Shown: positions 35,494 through 42,689 of the stretch, one piece after another | How the letters are laid out: every line of letters starts with the position of its first letter | How positions within the stretch are numbered: the stretch's first letter is position 1 | NCBI GenBank assembly: GCA_913009825.1 | Contig: CAJVYQ010000013.1 | Span: 1 to 64,000, forward strand | Direction of reading: 5' to 3' | Source of the DNA: an uncultured Deferribacteres bacterium | Lineage (GTDB): Bacteria > Zhuqueibacterota > JdFR-76 > DREG01 | Length of the DNA stretch: 64,000 bases | Notes under the pieces: generated by a model | The model's database searches: none | What the model saw: the letters and a program-made list of their open reading frames with translations, nothing else | Told to the model about the DNA's origin: nothing | Position numbers and translations under genes: made by a program

Positions 35494-36759
35494 TTATTTT
35501 CTAAACGGATCATTCTCCAACCGATACAGTATCTCTCCGGCTTTGGGCACATGAAGGATCTCTTCATCCTCCCGGTTCTGCCAGTCGGAAATGCTGATGG
35601 AATGGGGATCCATGTAACCCAAATTGATTTTTTTGCACACGGTTCTGGAAATTTGGGTGGCCAGAATCACATTGATCCGTGCACTCTCCACTCCATTTTC
35701 ATAAGTTCCGATCCCCTTCACATGGGTGGAATGAGCCATGATTCCGCCGGGGATATCCCTGAACCGAACCATCTGCCGAACAAAATAATCCCGCACATGG
35801 TAGCCAATTTTTTCGATGATTTTACCATGCGCCACCGATACTTCTTTGATATGCGGCGCATAAATAATCAACTCTCCGCCGTCCGCAACCACCGGTTCCA
35901 GTTTGTAAACGCATTTTCCACCGGTCCACAGATCATCATACATGGGCGGACTGCAGGACAACACGCGGCGGAACGGCTTATTCTTGTAAATCACATGAAG
36001 CTGAGCCGACAGATCGGCAGCCGCGGCCCAGGTTTCTTCCGGACTGCCGATGAACAGTCCGGCCAAATCATCGTCTTTCACCACCAGGCTGAGACAGATT
36101 TTTTCCACCGCAACCATGGCCGCCGCCCTATCCACCACAGCCCGCACCGGCGTGTATTTAGTGCCGATGATGACCGGATTAGTGATCAGCGCCCCCAGCC
36201 AGTGAAACATGTCGATGATCTCTTGTCCCGAAATGCCGGGGAACAGGTATTTGTTACCGCCGGAAAAGCCAACGACTTCATGGGGAAATGTGGGCCCGAT
36301 TATCATCAGCAGATCGTACTCAAACACCATTTTATTGATGGTAACATCCACCTTCTGCCGCATCAGACCGCCGGAAAGCTTTTCCGTTTCCTCTTCGCTG
36401 ATAACACCGATTTTTGTTAATTGATTTTTATCCTGCCAATTATGATTAAAAAAACGCACTCCGGTATATTTTTCTTTTCTTTGCCGGGAGGTAATGCCCA
36501 CCCGTTTATTGATTGCATCGTCAGATAACGGTGGATGGGTACCCAACGCGACCAGAAAATCGAGTCGTTTCACCCGTTCGGCCAAAAGGTCGGTAATCAC
36601 ACGGAACATAATATCGACGGGAGCAGTACGGGAATTATCCGGAATGATAGCCAGAATTTTTTTACCGGTTAGATTTTGTGAGGCAAATGCATCTGTACAA
36701 ATTTCGGTAATCTGTTTCTCATTCAATATTTCCGATACTGAACCTTTACTGTAAATCAT
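35494..36759 (-). CDS. LarA-superfamily nickel-dependent hydroxyacid racemase/epimerase
   Basis: A 421-residue LarA homologue. Seen in 421-residue numbering: IPDNSR (Arg44), GTHPPLSD (His75), PHEVVGFSGGNKYLFPGISG with His160 and Lys170. In lactate racemase the two His carry out proton/hydride chemistry and the Lys binds the nickel-pincer nucleotide; all three are present. The ATG at 36759 overlaps the stop of the 6-phosphogluconate dehydrogenase gene (ATGA), so the two are translationally coupled. The family includes epimerases of larger hydroxy-acids, among them, to my knowledge, gluconate 2-epimerase. In this operon a mannonate/gluconate 2-epimerase role would link the fructuronate reductase to 6-phosphogluconate dehydrogenase. 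That is inference. Cofactor genes larB, larC and larE are not in the window. Confidence 0.88.
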   Translation of the reverse strand: MIYSKGSVSEILNEKQITEICTDAFASQNLTGKKILAIIPDNSRTAPVDIMFRVITDLLAERVKRLDFLVALGTHPPLSDDAINKRVGITSRQRKEKYTGVRFFNHNWQDKNQLTKIGVISEEETEKLSGGLMRQKVDVTINKMVFEYDLLMIIGPTFPHEVVGFSGGNKYLFPGISGQEIIDMFHWLGALITNPVIIGTKYTPVRAVVDRAAAMVAVEKICLSLVVKDDDLAGLFIGSPEETWAAAADLSAQLHVIYKNKPFRRVLSCSPPMYDDLWTGGKCVYKLEPVVADGGELIIYAPHIKEVSVAHGKIIEKIGYHVRDYFVRQMVRFRDIPGGIMAHSTHVKGIGTYENGVESARINVILATQISRTVCKKINLGYMDPHSISISDWQNREDEEILHVPKAGEILYRLENDPFRK

Positions 36760-38174
36760 GATTCTTCCTTCTGCCATTCCGTATGAAAGAATTGCCCGCG
36801 CGGTTTATCCAGTCTTTCATAAGTGTGGGCGCCGAAATAATCACGCTGTGCCTGCAGTAAATTTGCCGGCAGTCTTTTGCTGCGGTAACTGTCGTAATAG
36901 GCCAATGCGCTGCTGAATGCCGGCACCGGAATACCCTGCTCCACGGCAAAAGCGACAACTTTGCGCCAGGCCATCTGATTTTTCTGAATCGCCTCGTTAA
37001 AGTAAGAATCCAACAGCAGGTTATCCAAACCGGGATTATTGTCGAATGCAGTTTTAATTTTATTTAAAAATTGCGCGCGAATGATGCACCCGGCCCGCCA
37101 GATGGAGGCCACCGCGCCGTATTTTAAATGCCAATTATATTCTTCCGAAGCCGCCTTCATCAATTGAAATCCCTGACTATAGGAACAGATTTTTGCCGCA
37201 TATAAAGCCTGTCGTATCAGTTTAATCATTTCATTTTTGTCCCCGTCAAATTTGATGACCGGGCCGCGCAGCACTTCGGCTGCCTTGAGCCGTTGTTCTT
37301 TGATTGCACTGAGAGTGCGGGAAAAAACGGATTCGGCAATGGTTGGTGCCGGTACTCCCAAATCCAGTGCAATCTGACTTGTCCATTTTCCCGTACCTTT
37401 CTGGCCCGCCGTATCCAGAATAACATCGATCATCTGCTTGCCGGTTTCCGGATCTTTCCGTTTCATAATATGTGCGGTGATTTCTATCAAATAGCTGTTC
37501 AATTCGCCGGAATTCCATCGACTAAAAATATCATACATCTCCTCAGGTGAAAGCCCCAATGCCTTCTCCATCAAAAAATACGCCTCACAAATCATTTGCA
37601 TATCACCATATTCGATGCCGTTATGCACCATTTTCACAAAATGCCCGGCACCGCCGGCGCCAATCCAGTCACAACAGGGAACTCCATCCGTTGCTTTTGC
37701 GGCGACAGCTTGCAAAAACGGCTTAACCTGGGGCCAAGCTTCCGGCGCGCCCCCGGGCATGATGGAAGACCCCCAAAGCGCGCCTTCTTCTCCTCCGCTC
37801 ACGCCGGCTCCGATGTAATGGATTCCCAAAGATTGCAGTTCCGAAAATCTCTTCTCCGTATCTTTGAAAAATGAGTTTCCGCCGTCGATTAAAATATCTT
37901 CCTGAGAAAGCAACGGCTTTAATTGTGAAATCACATCATCAACCGGCTTGCCTGCCGGTACCATCATCAGAATCTTTCTGGGTTTTTCCAACAGTTCTAC
38001 AAATTTGGAAAAATCTGTAGCAAAGAAGATATTCTTCTCTTTAAATTTACGCGCGATTTCGCGCATTTTTTCTGTGTTCAGATCGAAACCGGCAACGGTA
38101 TACCCGTTGCGTTCAATGTTGAGCGCAAGATTCTGTCCCATGACGCCCAAACCGACTACGCCAATATTTTGCAT
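36756..38174 (-). CDS. gnd: 6-phosphogluconate dehydrogenase, decarboxylating
   Basis: A 472-residue, full-length enzyme that converts 6-phosphogluconate to ribulose-5-phosphate and CO2. Seen: Rossmann motif GVVGLGVMGQNLALNI, IIDGGNSFF-type loop (LIDGGNSFFKDT), GTGVSGGEEGA-type GAGVSGGEEGA, catalytic GGAGHFVKMVHNGIEYGDMQ, KGTGKWTSQIALDLG and the C-terminal region ALAYYDSYRS...QAQRDYFGAHTYERLD. After the second Rossmann strand it reads FDLN, where NADP enzymes have NRS/NRT. Asp31 would bind the ribose hydroxyls of NAD, so NAD dependence is likely. It sits 13 bases after the SDR gene and overlaps the LarA-like gene. Placement in a uronate operon is unusual. Confidence 0.95.
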   Translation of the reverse strand: MQNIGVVGLGVMGQNLALNIERNGYTVAGFDLNTEKMREIARKFKEKNIFFATDFSKFVELLEKPRKILMMVPAGKPVDDVISQLKPLLSQEDILIDGGNSFFKDTEKRFSELQSLGIHYIGAGVSGGEEGALWGSSIMPGGAPEAWPQVKPFLQAVAAKATDGVPCCDWIGAGGAGHFVKMVHNGIEYGDMQMICEAYFLMEKALGLSPEEMYDIFSRWNSGELNSYLIEITAHIMKRKDPETGKQMIDVILDTAGQKGTGKWTSQIALDLGVPAPTIAESVFSRTLSAIKEQRLKAAEVLRGPVIKFDGDKNEMIKLIRQALYAAKICSYSQGFQLMKAASEEYNWHLKYGAVASIWRAGCIIRAQFLNKIKTAFDNNPGLDNLLLDSYFNEAIQKNQMAWRKVVAFAVEQGIPVPAFSSALAYYDSYRSKRLPANLLQAQRDYFGAHTYERLDKPRGQFFHTEWQKEES

Positions 38175-38187
38175 TTTTCCTCCTTTC

Positions 38188-38970
38188 TTAAATTGTCATG
38201 GCTGTAAAACCGCCGTCCACGCGGATAATTGCGCCGGTCACAAATGAAGATGCCTGCCCGGAAGCCAGCCATAGAGTGACTCCGGCCAGTTCTTCCGGTT
38301 TGCCGAAGCGTTTCATCGGCGTATGCTGATAGATCGATTGGATACGGTCTTTGTTGAGAATCTTTCGGTTTTGTTCCGCCGGAAAAAAACCGGGCGCAAT
38401 GGCATTGACACGCACCTTCTCCTGCGCCCACTCCCGCGCTAAAAACTGTGTCAAATTGTTCACGCCGGCTTTGGAAATGCCGTACGTAAACACTTTCGAC
38501 AACGGCGGTCCCGACGAAGCGGAAGAAATATTGATGATACTGCCGCCTTCACCCTGTTCGATCATCTGTTTGCCAAAAATCTGACAAACCAGAAACATGC
38601 CGGTTAAATTCACGGAGAGTATTTTTTCCCATTCTTCTTCACCGATTTCAAAAAACGGCGTGGAAGAATTGATGCCGGGCGCATTAATTACAATATCAAT
38701 ACGGCCAAATTCATTCATGACCACTTCAAGAGCCTTTTCTATTTCTGTTTTCTCACCGGCATTCATCTCCACAGCCAGCGCCCGGGCCTGAAATTCTCTT
38801 TTTAACTGATCCGTTTTTTGCGCCGCGTTCTCATAATTCAGATCGGCAATGACCACGTCTGCCCCTGCTTGTGCCAGCGCTTCCGCCATGGCACCGGCCA
38901 ACACGCCGCCGCCGCCTACCACAATGGCCACTTTCCCCGGTAAACCGAACATCTGATCAAGATACGACAT
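38188..38970 (-). CDS. SDR D-mannonate oxidoreductase (fructuronate reductase)
   Basis: A 260-residue short-chain dehydrogenase. The cofactor loop is GGGGVLAGAMA, followed by Asp after the second strand (IADLN, favouring NAD), NAPG-type NAPGIN, and the catalytic residues Ser (NISSASS) and YGISK. It closely resembles the SDR-type fructuronate reductases of Bacillus (UxuB/YjmF) in its opening (GKVAIVVGGGGVLAGAMAE). It should reduce D-fructuronate to D-mannonate. GGAGGGATCGTTTG precedes the ATG at 38970, which overlaps the uxaC stop by 14 bases, so the two are coupled. Together with uxaC it forms the first two steps of glucuronate catabolism. Confidence 0.88.
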   Translation of the reverse strand: MSYLDQMFGLPGKVAIVVGGGGVLAGAMAEALAQAGADVVIADLNYENAAQKTDQLKREFQARALAVEMNAGEKTEIEKALEVVMNEFGRIDIVINAPGINSSTPFFEIGEEEWEKILSVNLTGMFLVCQIFGKQMIEQGEGGSIINISSASSGPPLSKVFTYGISKAGVNNLTQFLAREWAQEKVRVNAIAPGFFPAEQNRKILNKDRIQSIYQHTPMKRFGKPEELAGVTLWLASGQASSFVTGAIIRVDGGFTAMTI

Positions 38971-40393
38971 CAAACGATCCCTCCAATTTATAAGCCTTCT
39001 TCACTAAATCGTAGGCCAGTTGGCGGCTCATCTGCCGGGCATCATTCTTATCGATGATATACCTGGCAACCAGACCGGCCAGATAATTACAATCCATCCG
39101 CCGCGCCAGATCGTGTCGCGCCGGGATGGACGGAAAAGCCCGCGTATCGTCGTTAAATCCTACGGTGTTGTAAATTCCCGCTGTCTCCGTCACACACCGG
39201 CGAAAGCGGGTCATCCCTTCGATGCTGTCATGAAACCACCAGGGCGGGCCCAATTTCAATGCAGGATAATGGCCCGCCAGCGGCGCCAATTCCCGTGAAT
39301 AAGCAGATTCATCCAGCGTGAACACAATGAGTGTGAATTTACGATTATCCCCGTATTTGTCGAGTAATTCATAAAGATTTTTTGTGTATTCCGTCTGAAC
39401 CGGGATATCACACCCTTTGTCTGCGCCAAATCTGCGCAAGATAAACCGGTTGTGATTTCTGAACGATCCCGGATGAATCTGCATGACCAAATCATCTTTC
39501 ACGCTCATCCTGGCCATCTCCATCAAAACATGAGCCGTGAACAGATCGGCATCTTGCTGCGTCGCCCGGCCCAGCAATGCTCTCTCAAAGATTAATTCCA
39601 CTTCGGTTCCGGATAATTCATGTGTGTATGGACTGAACACACCCTGATCGGTGGAAACGGCGCCCATGGATTTGAAAAATGCCCGCCGTTCTGCCAACGC
39701 CTGCATGAAGCGTGAGTAAGAATCGATTGAGATGCCGCTTATCCGGCTCAACTCGGTAATATTTTGCCGCCAGCCATTCGTGAGCAAATTGGTCACCGCA
39801 TCCGGCCGGAAACAGGGAATGATGTTGCCCCGCCAGCCGGAACGCCGGATTTCATCGTGATATTGCAGAGAATCCGCCGCACCGTCCGTTGTGGTCAGAA
39901 CCTCTATGTTGAACCGGTCGAACAGGGCGCGCGGGAGATATGCCGGTGCTTGCAGCTTCTCCTGGATCCGGTCATAAATACGCATTGCAGATTCCCCGGT
40001 GAATTTTTCTTCCACGCCAAAAACATAGTAAAATTCATGCTGTAGCCAGATACCGGTCGGTGTTCCGCCGAACAGATAAAAATGATCGCCTAATATCTGC
40101 CAGATTTTCCGGTGATCCTGTTCCACTTCTGCATCATCTGTAGCAGGAATACCCAGATTCTCCAACGGAATCCCTTGTGAATACAGCATGCGAAAAATGT
40201 AATGATCCGGGATTAAAATAAGTGCCGTCGGATCGGGGAACGGTTCATTTCCAGCAAAGAGACGCGGATTAACATGACCGTGGGGACTGACAATGGGCAG
40301 GTCTTTCACTCCTTCGTACAAATCCCGTGCAATCCTTCTAATTGCCGGATCGGAATCGAAAAACCGATCTTCATTTAATTGAATTTTTTCCAA
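38957..40393 (-). CDS. uxaC: Glucuronate (uronate) isomerase
   Basis: A 478-residue UxaC-family enzyme of the amidohydrolase fold that converts D-glucuronate to D-fructuronate (and galacturonate to tagaturonate). Seen: SPHGHVNPRLFAGNEPFPDP near the start (metal-binding HxH), LTTTDGAADSLQYH, QIHPGSFRNHN, and the C-terminal GFNDDTRAFPSIPARHDLARRMDCNYLAGLVA. Length is typical. The initiation codon appears to be TTG at 40393 with AAGAGAG upstream; no in-frame ATG precedes the conserved region. It is first in the run uxaC, SDR, gnd, larA-like, and a LacI-type regulator lies upstream beyond a repeat-filled spacer. Confidence 0.94.
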   Translation of the reverse strand: MEKIQLNEDRFFDSDPAIRRIARDLYEGVKDLPIVSPHGHVNPRLFAGNEPFPDPTALILIPDHYIFRMLYSQGIPLENLGIPATDDAEVEQDHRKIWQILGDHFYLFGGTPTGIWLQHEFYYVFGVEEKFTGESAMRIYDRIQEKLQAPAYLPRALFDRFNIEVLTTTDGAADSLQYHDEIRRSGWRGNIIPCFRPDAVTNLLTNGWRQNITELSRISGISIDSYSRFMQALAERRAFFKSMGAVSTDQGVFSPYTHELSGTEVELIFERALLGRATQQDADLFTAHVLMEMARMSVKDDLVMQIHPGSFRNHNRFILRRFGADKGCDIPVQTEYTKNLYELLDKYGDNRKFTLIVFTLDESAYSRELAPLAGHYPALKLGPPWWFHDSIEGMTRFRRCVTETAGIYNTVGFNDDTRAFPSIPARHDLARRMDCNYLAGLVARYIIDKNDARQMSRQLAYDLVKKAYKLEGSFDVVS

Positions 40394-40826
40394 TTTAGAC
40401 TCTCTTCGTAACTATTCAGGTGCCTGTGCCACAAAGACACTAAGGCACAAAGGTTCACCATAACAATGATCTGTTGTTGTGTCACTTCGTGTCTTCGTGC
40501 CTTAGTAGCTGAATAGTTACCTCACTTCATTAATATTAGATAACAATTTATTCTTCCTAAATTGAGCGATTCTAATGTCATTCCGTAGGAATCTTGTTGG
40601 TTTAATGTACAAAACTAACAAGATTCTTTCCCGCCTGCGGTTCGTCGGGCAGGCAGAATGACAAAACTATTTGGGTGGTTGTTTCAAGCTATAAATCGCT
40701 CAATTTAGGTCTTATAAAACGAAACGACAATCTGTCGTTCCCAGTGCTTTTATCGAATCGAATAATTAACGTTTTCAAACAACAAAAATGTTACTAATGG
40801 CAAATATTCTCTACGTCCTCTGCGGT
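40394..40826. other. Repeat-filled spacer between lacI-type and uxaC genes
   Basis: About 430 bp. It holds a CACAAAGACACTAAGGCAC palindrome (40424-40522, family C) and a family A element (40555-40710). The uxaC promoter must be in here, but I cannot identify it. A GAAAACGTTAA-like half palindrome near 40765 is the only candidate regulator site. Confidence 0.6.
40555..40710. repeat. MITE-like palindromic element, family A (copy 2)
   Basis: A 156-bp copy, inverted relative to that at 26530-26681, with ends CCTAAATTGAGCGATTCT and CAATTTAGGT. The inner sequence AATGTCATTCCGTAGGAATC is shared with the other two copies. It lies between the regulator gene and uxaC. Confidence 0.8.
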
Positions 40827-41873
40827 TCAACCAACAAATTCTGAACCGCTTCCATCCCGACCCAACGGCGCCACCGATTTTCTTTCTATCAATTGAGCCG
40901 GTAAAATCACTTTTCTATTTTTGCTTTCGTCCCGCGCTCCAATTTGAGCAATCAGTAACTCCGCCGCTTTTTCACCCAATTTGTAAGCAGGAACACGTAT
41001 TGTTGTAAGCGGTACCTGCATGGAACGACAGAAATCGATGTCATCAAACCCGATGACGGAAACATCTGCCGGAACCTGTATTTTTAATTCGGCCAACGCG
41101 TTCATCAAACCGATGGCAACCAGATCGTTGTAACAAAACACAGCCGATGGCTTTGTTCCGGGAAGCGCAAACAGTTCCCTGCCCATGCGGTAACCGTCGG
41201 CAATATAGGAGCCGGTGTTGAAAATTAAATCCTCCGGCGCCGGAATAGCGTTTTCATGGAAAGCCTGACGGAATCCGGCCAACCGGTCTTTGCTGTTCGC
41301 CGAATAGGACGGTCCGGCAAAATAGGCAATACGCTTGTGACCGGCGTGAATCAGATAAGACACAGCAGAAACAGCCGCTTTTTTATTTTCCACTTCAACC
41401 ACATTTGTCTGAAAATGAACGACGGAACCCAGGGTTACGAAAGGGTAATTTTTCAATTTCAATTCGTATAGATAGCCAAGATCGATTTCTTCATTTTGCA
41501 GCGGAGAAAGGATGAGGCCGTCCACTTGCTGACGAAGCAGCGCTTCCAGACTCTTTTTCTCCTGTGCAGGATCCAATTCGGAGCTTCCCAGCAGCACGGT
41601 ATAACCCAGTTCACTGCATTTGTCAAAAACTCCTTTCATGATTTTTGCAAAATAAGGATTGTCTATCTCCTTGATGAGCAAACCGATACTTTTCGTTTCC
41701 CGGTTCGAAAGGGAGCGAGCCACATGGCTGGGCTGGTAATTCAGCTTTTGGATGATTTCCAAAACTCTTTCTCTTGTTTGAACCGAGATCCCCGGACGCT
41801 CATTCAAAACAGCAGAAACCGTAGCTTTGGAAACGCCGGCATATTGTGCAATGTCGGAAATAGTAATTCTCAC
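40827..41873 (-). CDS. LacI family transcriptional regulator
   Basis: A 348-residue repressor. The N-terminal HTH and hinge read TISDIAQYAGVSKATVSAVLNERPGISVQTRERV and NYQPSHVARSL. The effector domain (60-340) is a periplasmic-binding-protein fold with SIGLLIKEIDNPYFAKIMKGV and PADVSVIGFDDIDFCRSM. The start codon is GTG at 41873, placed by the family's usual HTH start. A palindrome TTTGAACCGGTTTAAA lies immediately upstream and suggests autoregulation. The effector is probably a uronate or its intermediate, since the gene precedes the uxaC operon. Confidence 0.92.
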   Translation of the reverse strand: MRITISDIAQYAGVSKATVSAVLNERPGISVQTRERVLEIIQKLNYQPSHVARSLSNRETKSIGLLIKEIDNPYFAKIMKGVFDKCSELGYTVLLGSSELDPAQEKKSLEALLRQQVDGLILSPLQNEEIDLGYLYELKLKNYPFVTLGSVVHFQTNVVEVENKKAAVSAVSYLIHAGHKRIAYFAGPSYSANSKDRLAGFRQAFHENAIPAPEDLIFNTGSYIADGYRMGRELFALPGTKPSAVFCYNDLVAIGLMNALAELKIQVPADVSVIGFDDIDFCRSMQVPLTTIRVPAYKLGEKAAELLIAQIGARDESKNRKVILPAQLIERKSVAPLGRDGSGSEFVG

Positions 41874-41874
41874 A

Positions 41875-41890
41875 TTTGAACCGGTTTAAA
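41875..41890. promoter_or_regulatory. Candidate LacI-family operator 1
   Basis: TTTGAACCGGTTTAAA is a near-perfect palindrome centred on CG (AACCGGTT core), directly upstream of the regulator's GTG codon. LacI-family operators usually have a central CpG and this symmetry. Confidence 0.55.
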
Positions 41891-42061
41891 TTAATCACCG
41901 AATTATATGATGGAAATCACTTAATATTATTTGTTCTACTATCACAATTCAAATATCTCTTATTCTATTATTATTTAATCAGTTGTAAATATTTCACCCG
42001 GACAATCATTCCTTAATCGGTTACCAAATTTAAAATCAACTGAATGATTCCCTGTTATTTT

Positions 42062-42075
42062 CTGAATCGGTTCAG
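42062..42075. promoter_or_regulatory. Candidate LacI-family operator 2
   Basis: CTGAATCGGTTCAG has 5-bp inverted arms around TCGG. An additional AATCGGTT half-site is at 42015-42022. Together with the site at 41875-41890 they give three related sites within 200 bp upstream of the regulator. Confidence 0.45.
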
Positions 42076-42210
42076 TAATATACAAAATAGAAATGCCAAA
42101 AGTCAAGAATTAATTTGCGCAACATTTCATTCCTCTCAAAACATTGAAATGATGCTTGATGATTTATCTTTAAGCTGTTAAAATAAATAAAAATTACTAC
42201 TTTTTTTATA

Positions 42211-42328
42211 CTCGAATTGAGCGATTCTCTGGTTTTTAAGCTTATTTTTGTTATCAAACGGATTTTTATTTTTACTGTAAATCCGGTTGGCAATTCAGCG
42301 AATCGCCCGACAAGTGCATAATTCAGGT
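42211..42328. repeat. MITE-like palindromic element, family B (copy 2)
   Basis: A 118-bp copy inverted relative to 35290-35408, with GAATTGAGCGATTCTCTG at the left end, GGTTGGCAATTCAGCGAATCGCCC inside (quoted in part: GGCAATTCAGCGAATCG) and ATTCAGGT at the right end. Confidence 0.7.
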
Positions 42329-42586
42329 TATAGTTCCTGCTAAGTACTATTTTATCATATTCGCGTAATTCGCGGGCTAAATAGTCACCCAATTTTTTCA
42401 ATTTCTCTGCGCCCTCTGCGCTTTTGTGTTAAAAAAACAATCTTTCTGAAATGCAGAGATGCAGAGAATGCAAAGGACGAAGAGTTTGTTAAAAAAATGA
42501 GAGCGGTACAAAAATACTAATTTTCCATATTTTCATACAAACTCAGTCAGAGCTTGATTTTTTGACCCTGAATCTGTATCTTTTTT

Positions 42587-42630
42587 GGGTGATGGAGTTC
42601 ACCGGAAACGCCTTCGGGCTGATAACTCCT
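42587..42630 (+). ncRNA. Fluoride riboswitch aptamer (crcB motif)
   Basis: The segment reads GGGTGATGGAGTTCACC, then GGAAACGCC-TTCG-GGC, then TGATAACTCCT. This is the crcB/fluoride aptamer: the GGTGA/TCACC stem enclosing GATGGAGTTC, the AAACGCC linker, the small GCC/GGC hairpin, and the GATAACTCC strand. The loop sequence GATGGAGTTC is the same as I recall for the Bacillus cereus crcB RNA. Fluoride binding should stabilise the aptamer and its pseudoknot and so keep the ACTCC strand away from the terminator at 42624-42674. The regulated gene is the dynamin-like GTPase at 42690, which is an unexpected target. Confidence 0.93.
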
Positions 42631-42674
42631 GTTTTTCGTGATGTAAGTCATGCTGTTAACAGGAGTTTCTTTTT
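42624..42674 (+). terminator. Riboswitch expression platform: intrinsic terminator
   Basis: AACTCCTGTT (42624-42633) and AACAGGAGTT (42658-42667) form a perfect 10-bp stem, followed by TCTTTTTG. The 5' arm includes the 3' strand of the fluoride aptamer, so aptamer folding and termination are mutually exclusive. This predicts transcription ON with fluoride. The start codon of the next gene is 23 bases downstream of the stem. Confidence 0.88.
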
Positions 42675-42689
42675 GATGAGGCGCTCAAG

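Larger units (their letters stand above)
41891..42586. other. Intergenic region, regulator leader plus repeats
   Basis: About 700 bp between divergent lacI-type and dynamin-like genes. It contains two candidate operator sites, a family B palindrome (42211-42328) and a CTCTGCGCCCTCTGCG / ATGCAGAGATGCAGAG palindrome (42400-42470). A minus-strand frame at 42072-42401 overlaps the repeat and is not considered a gene. Confidence 0.6.
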
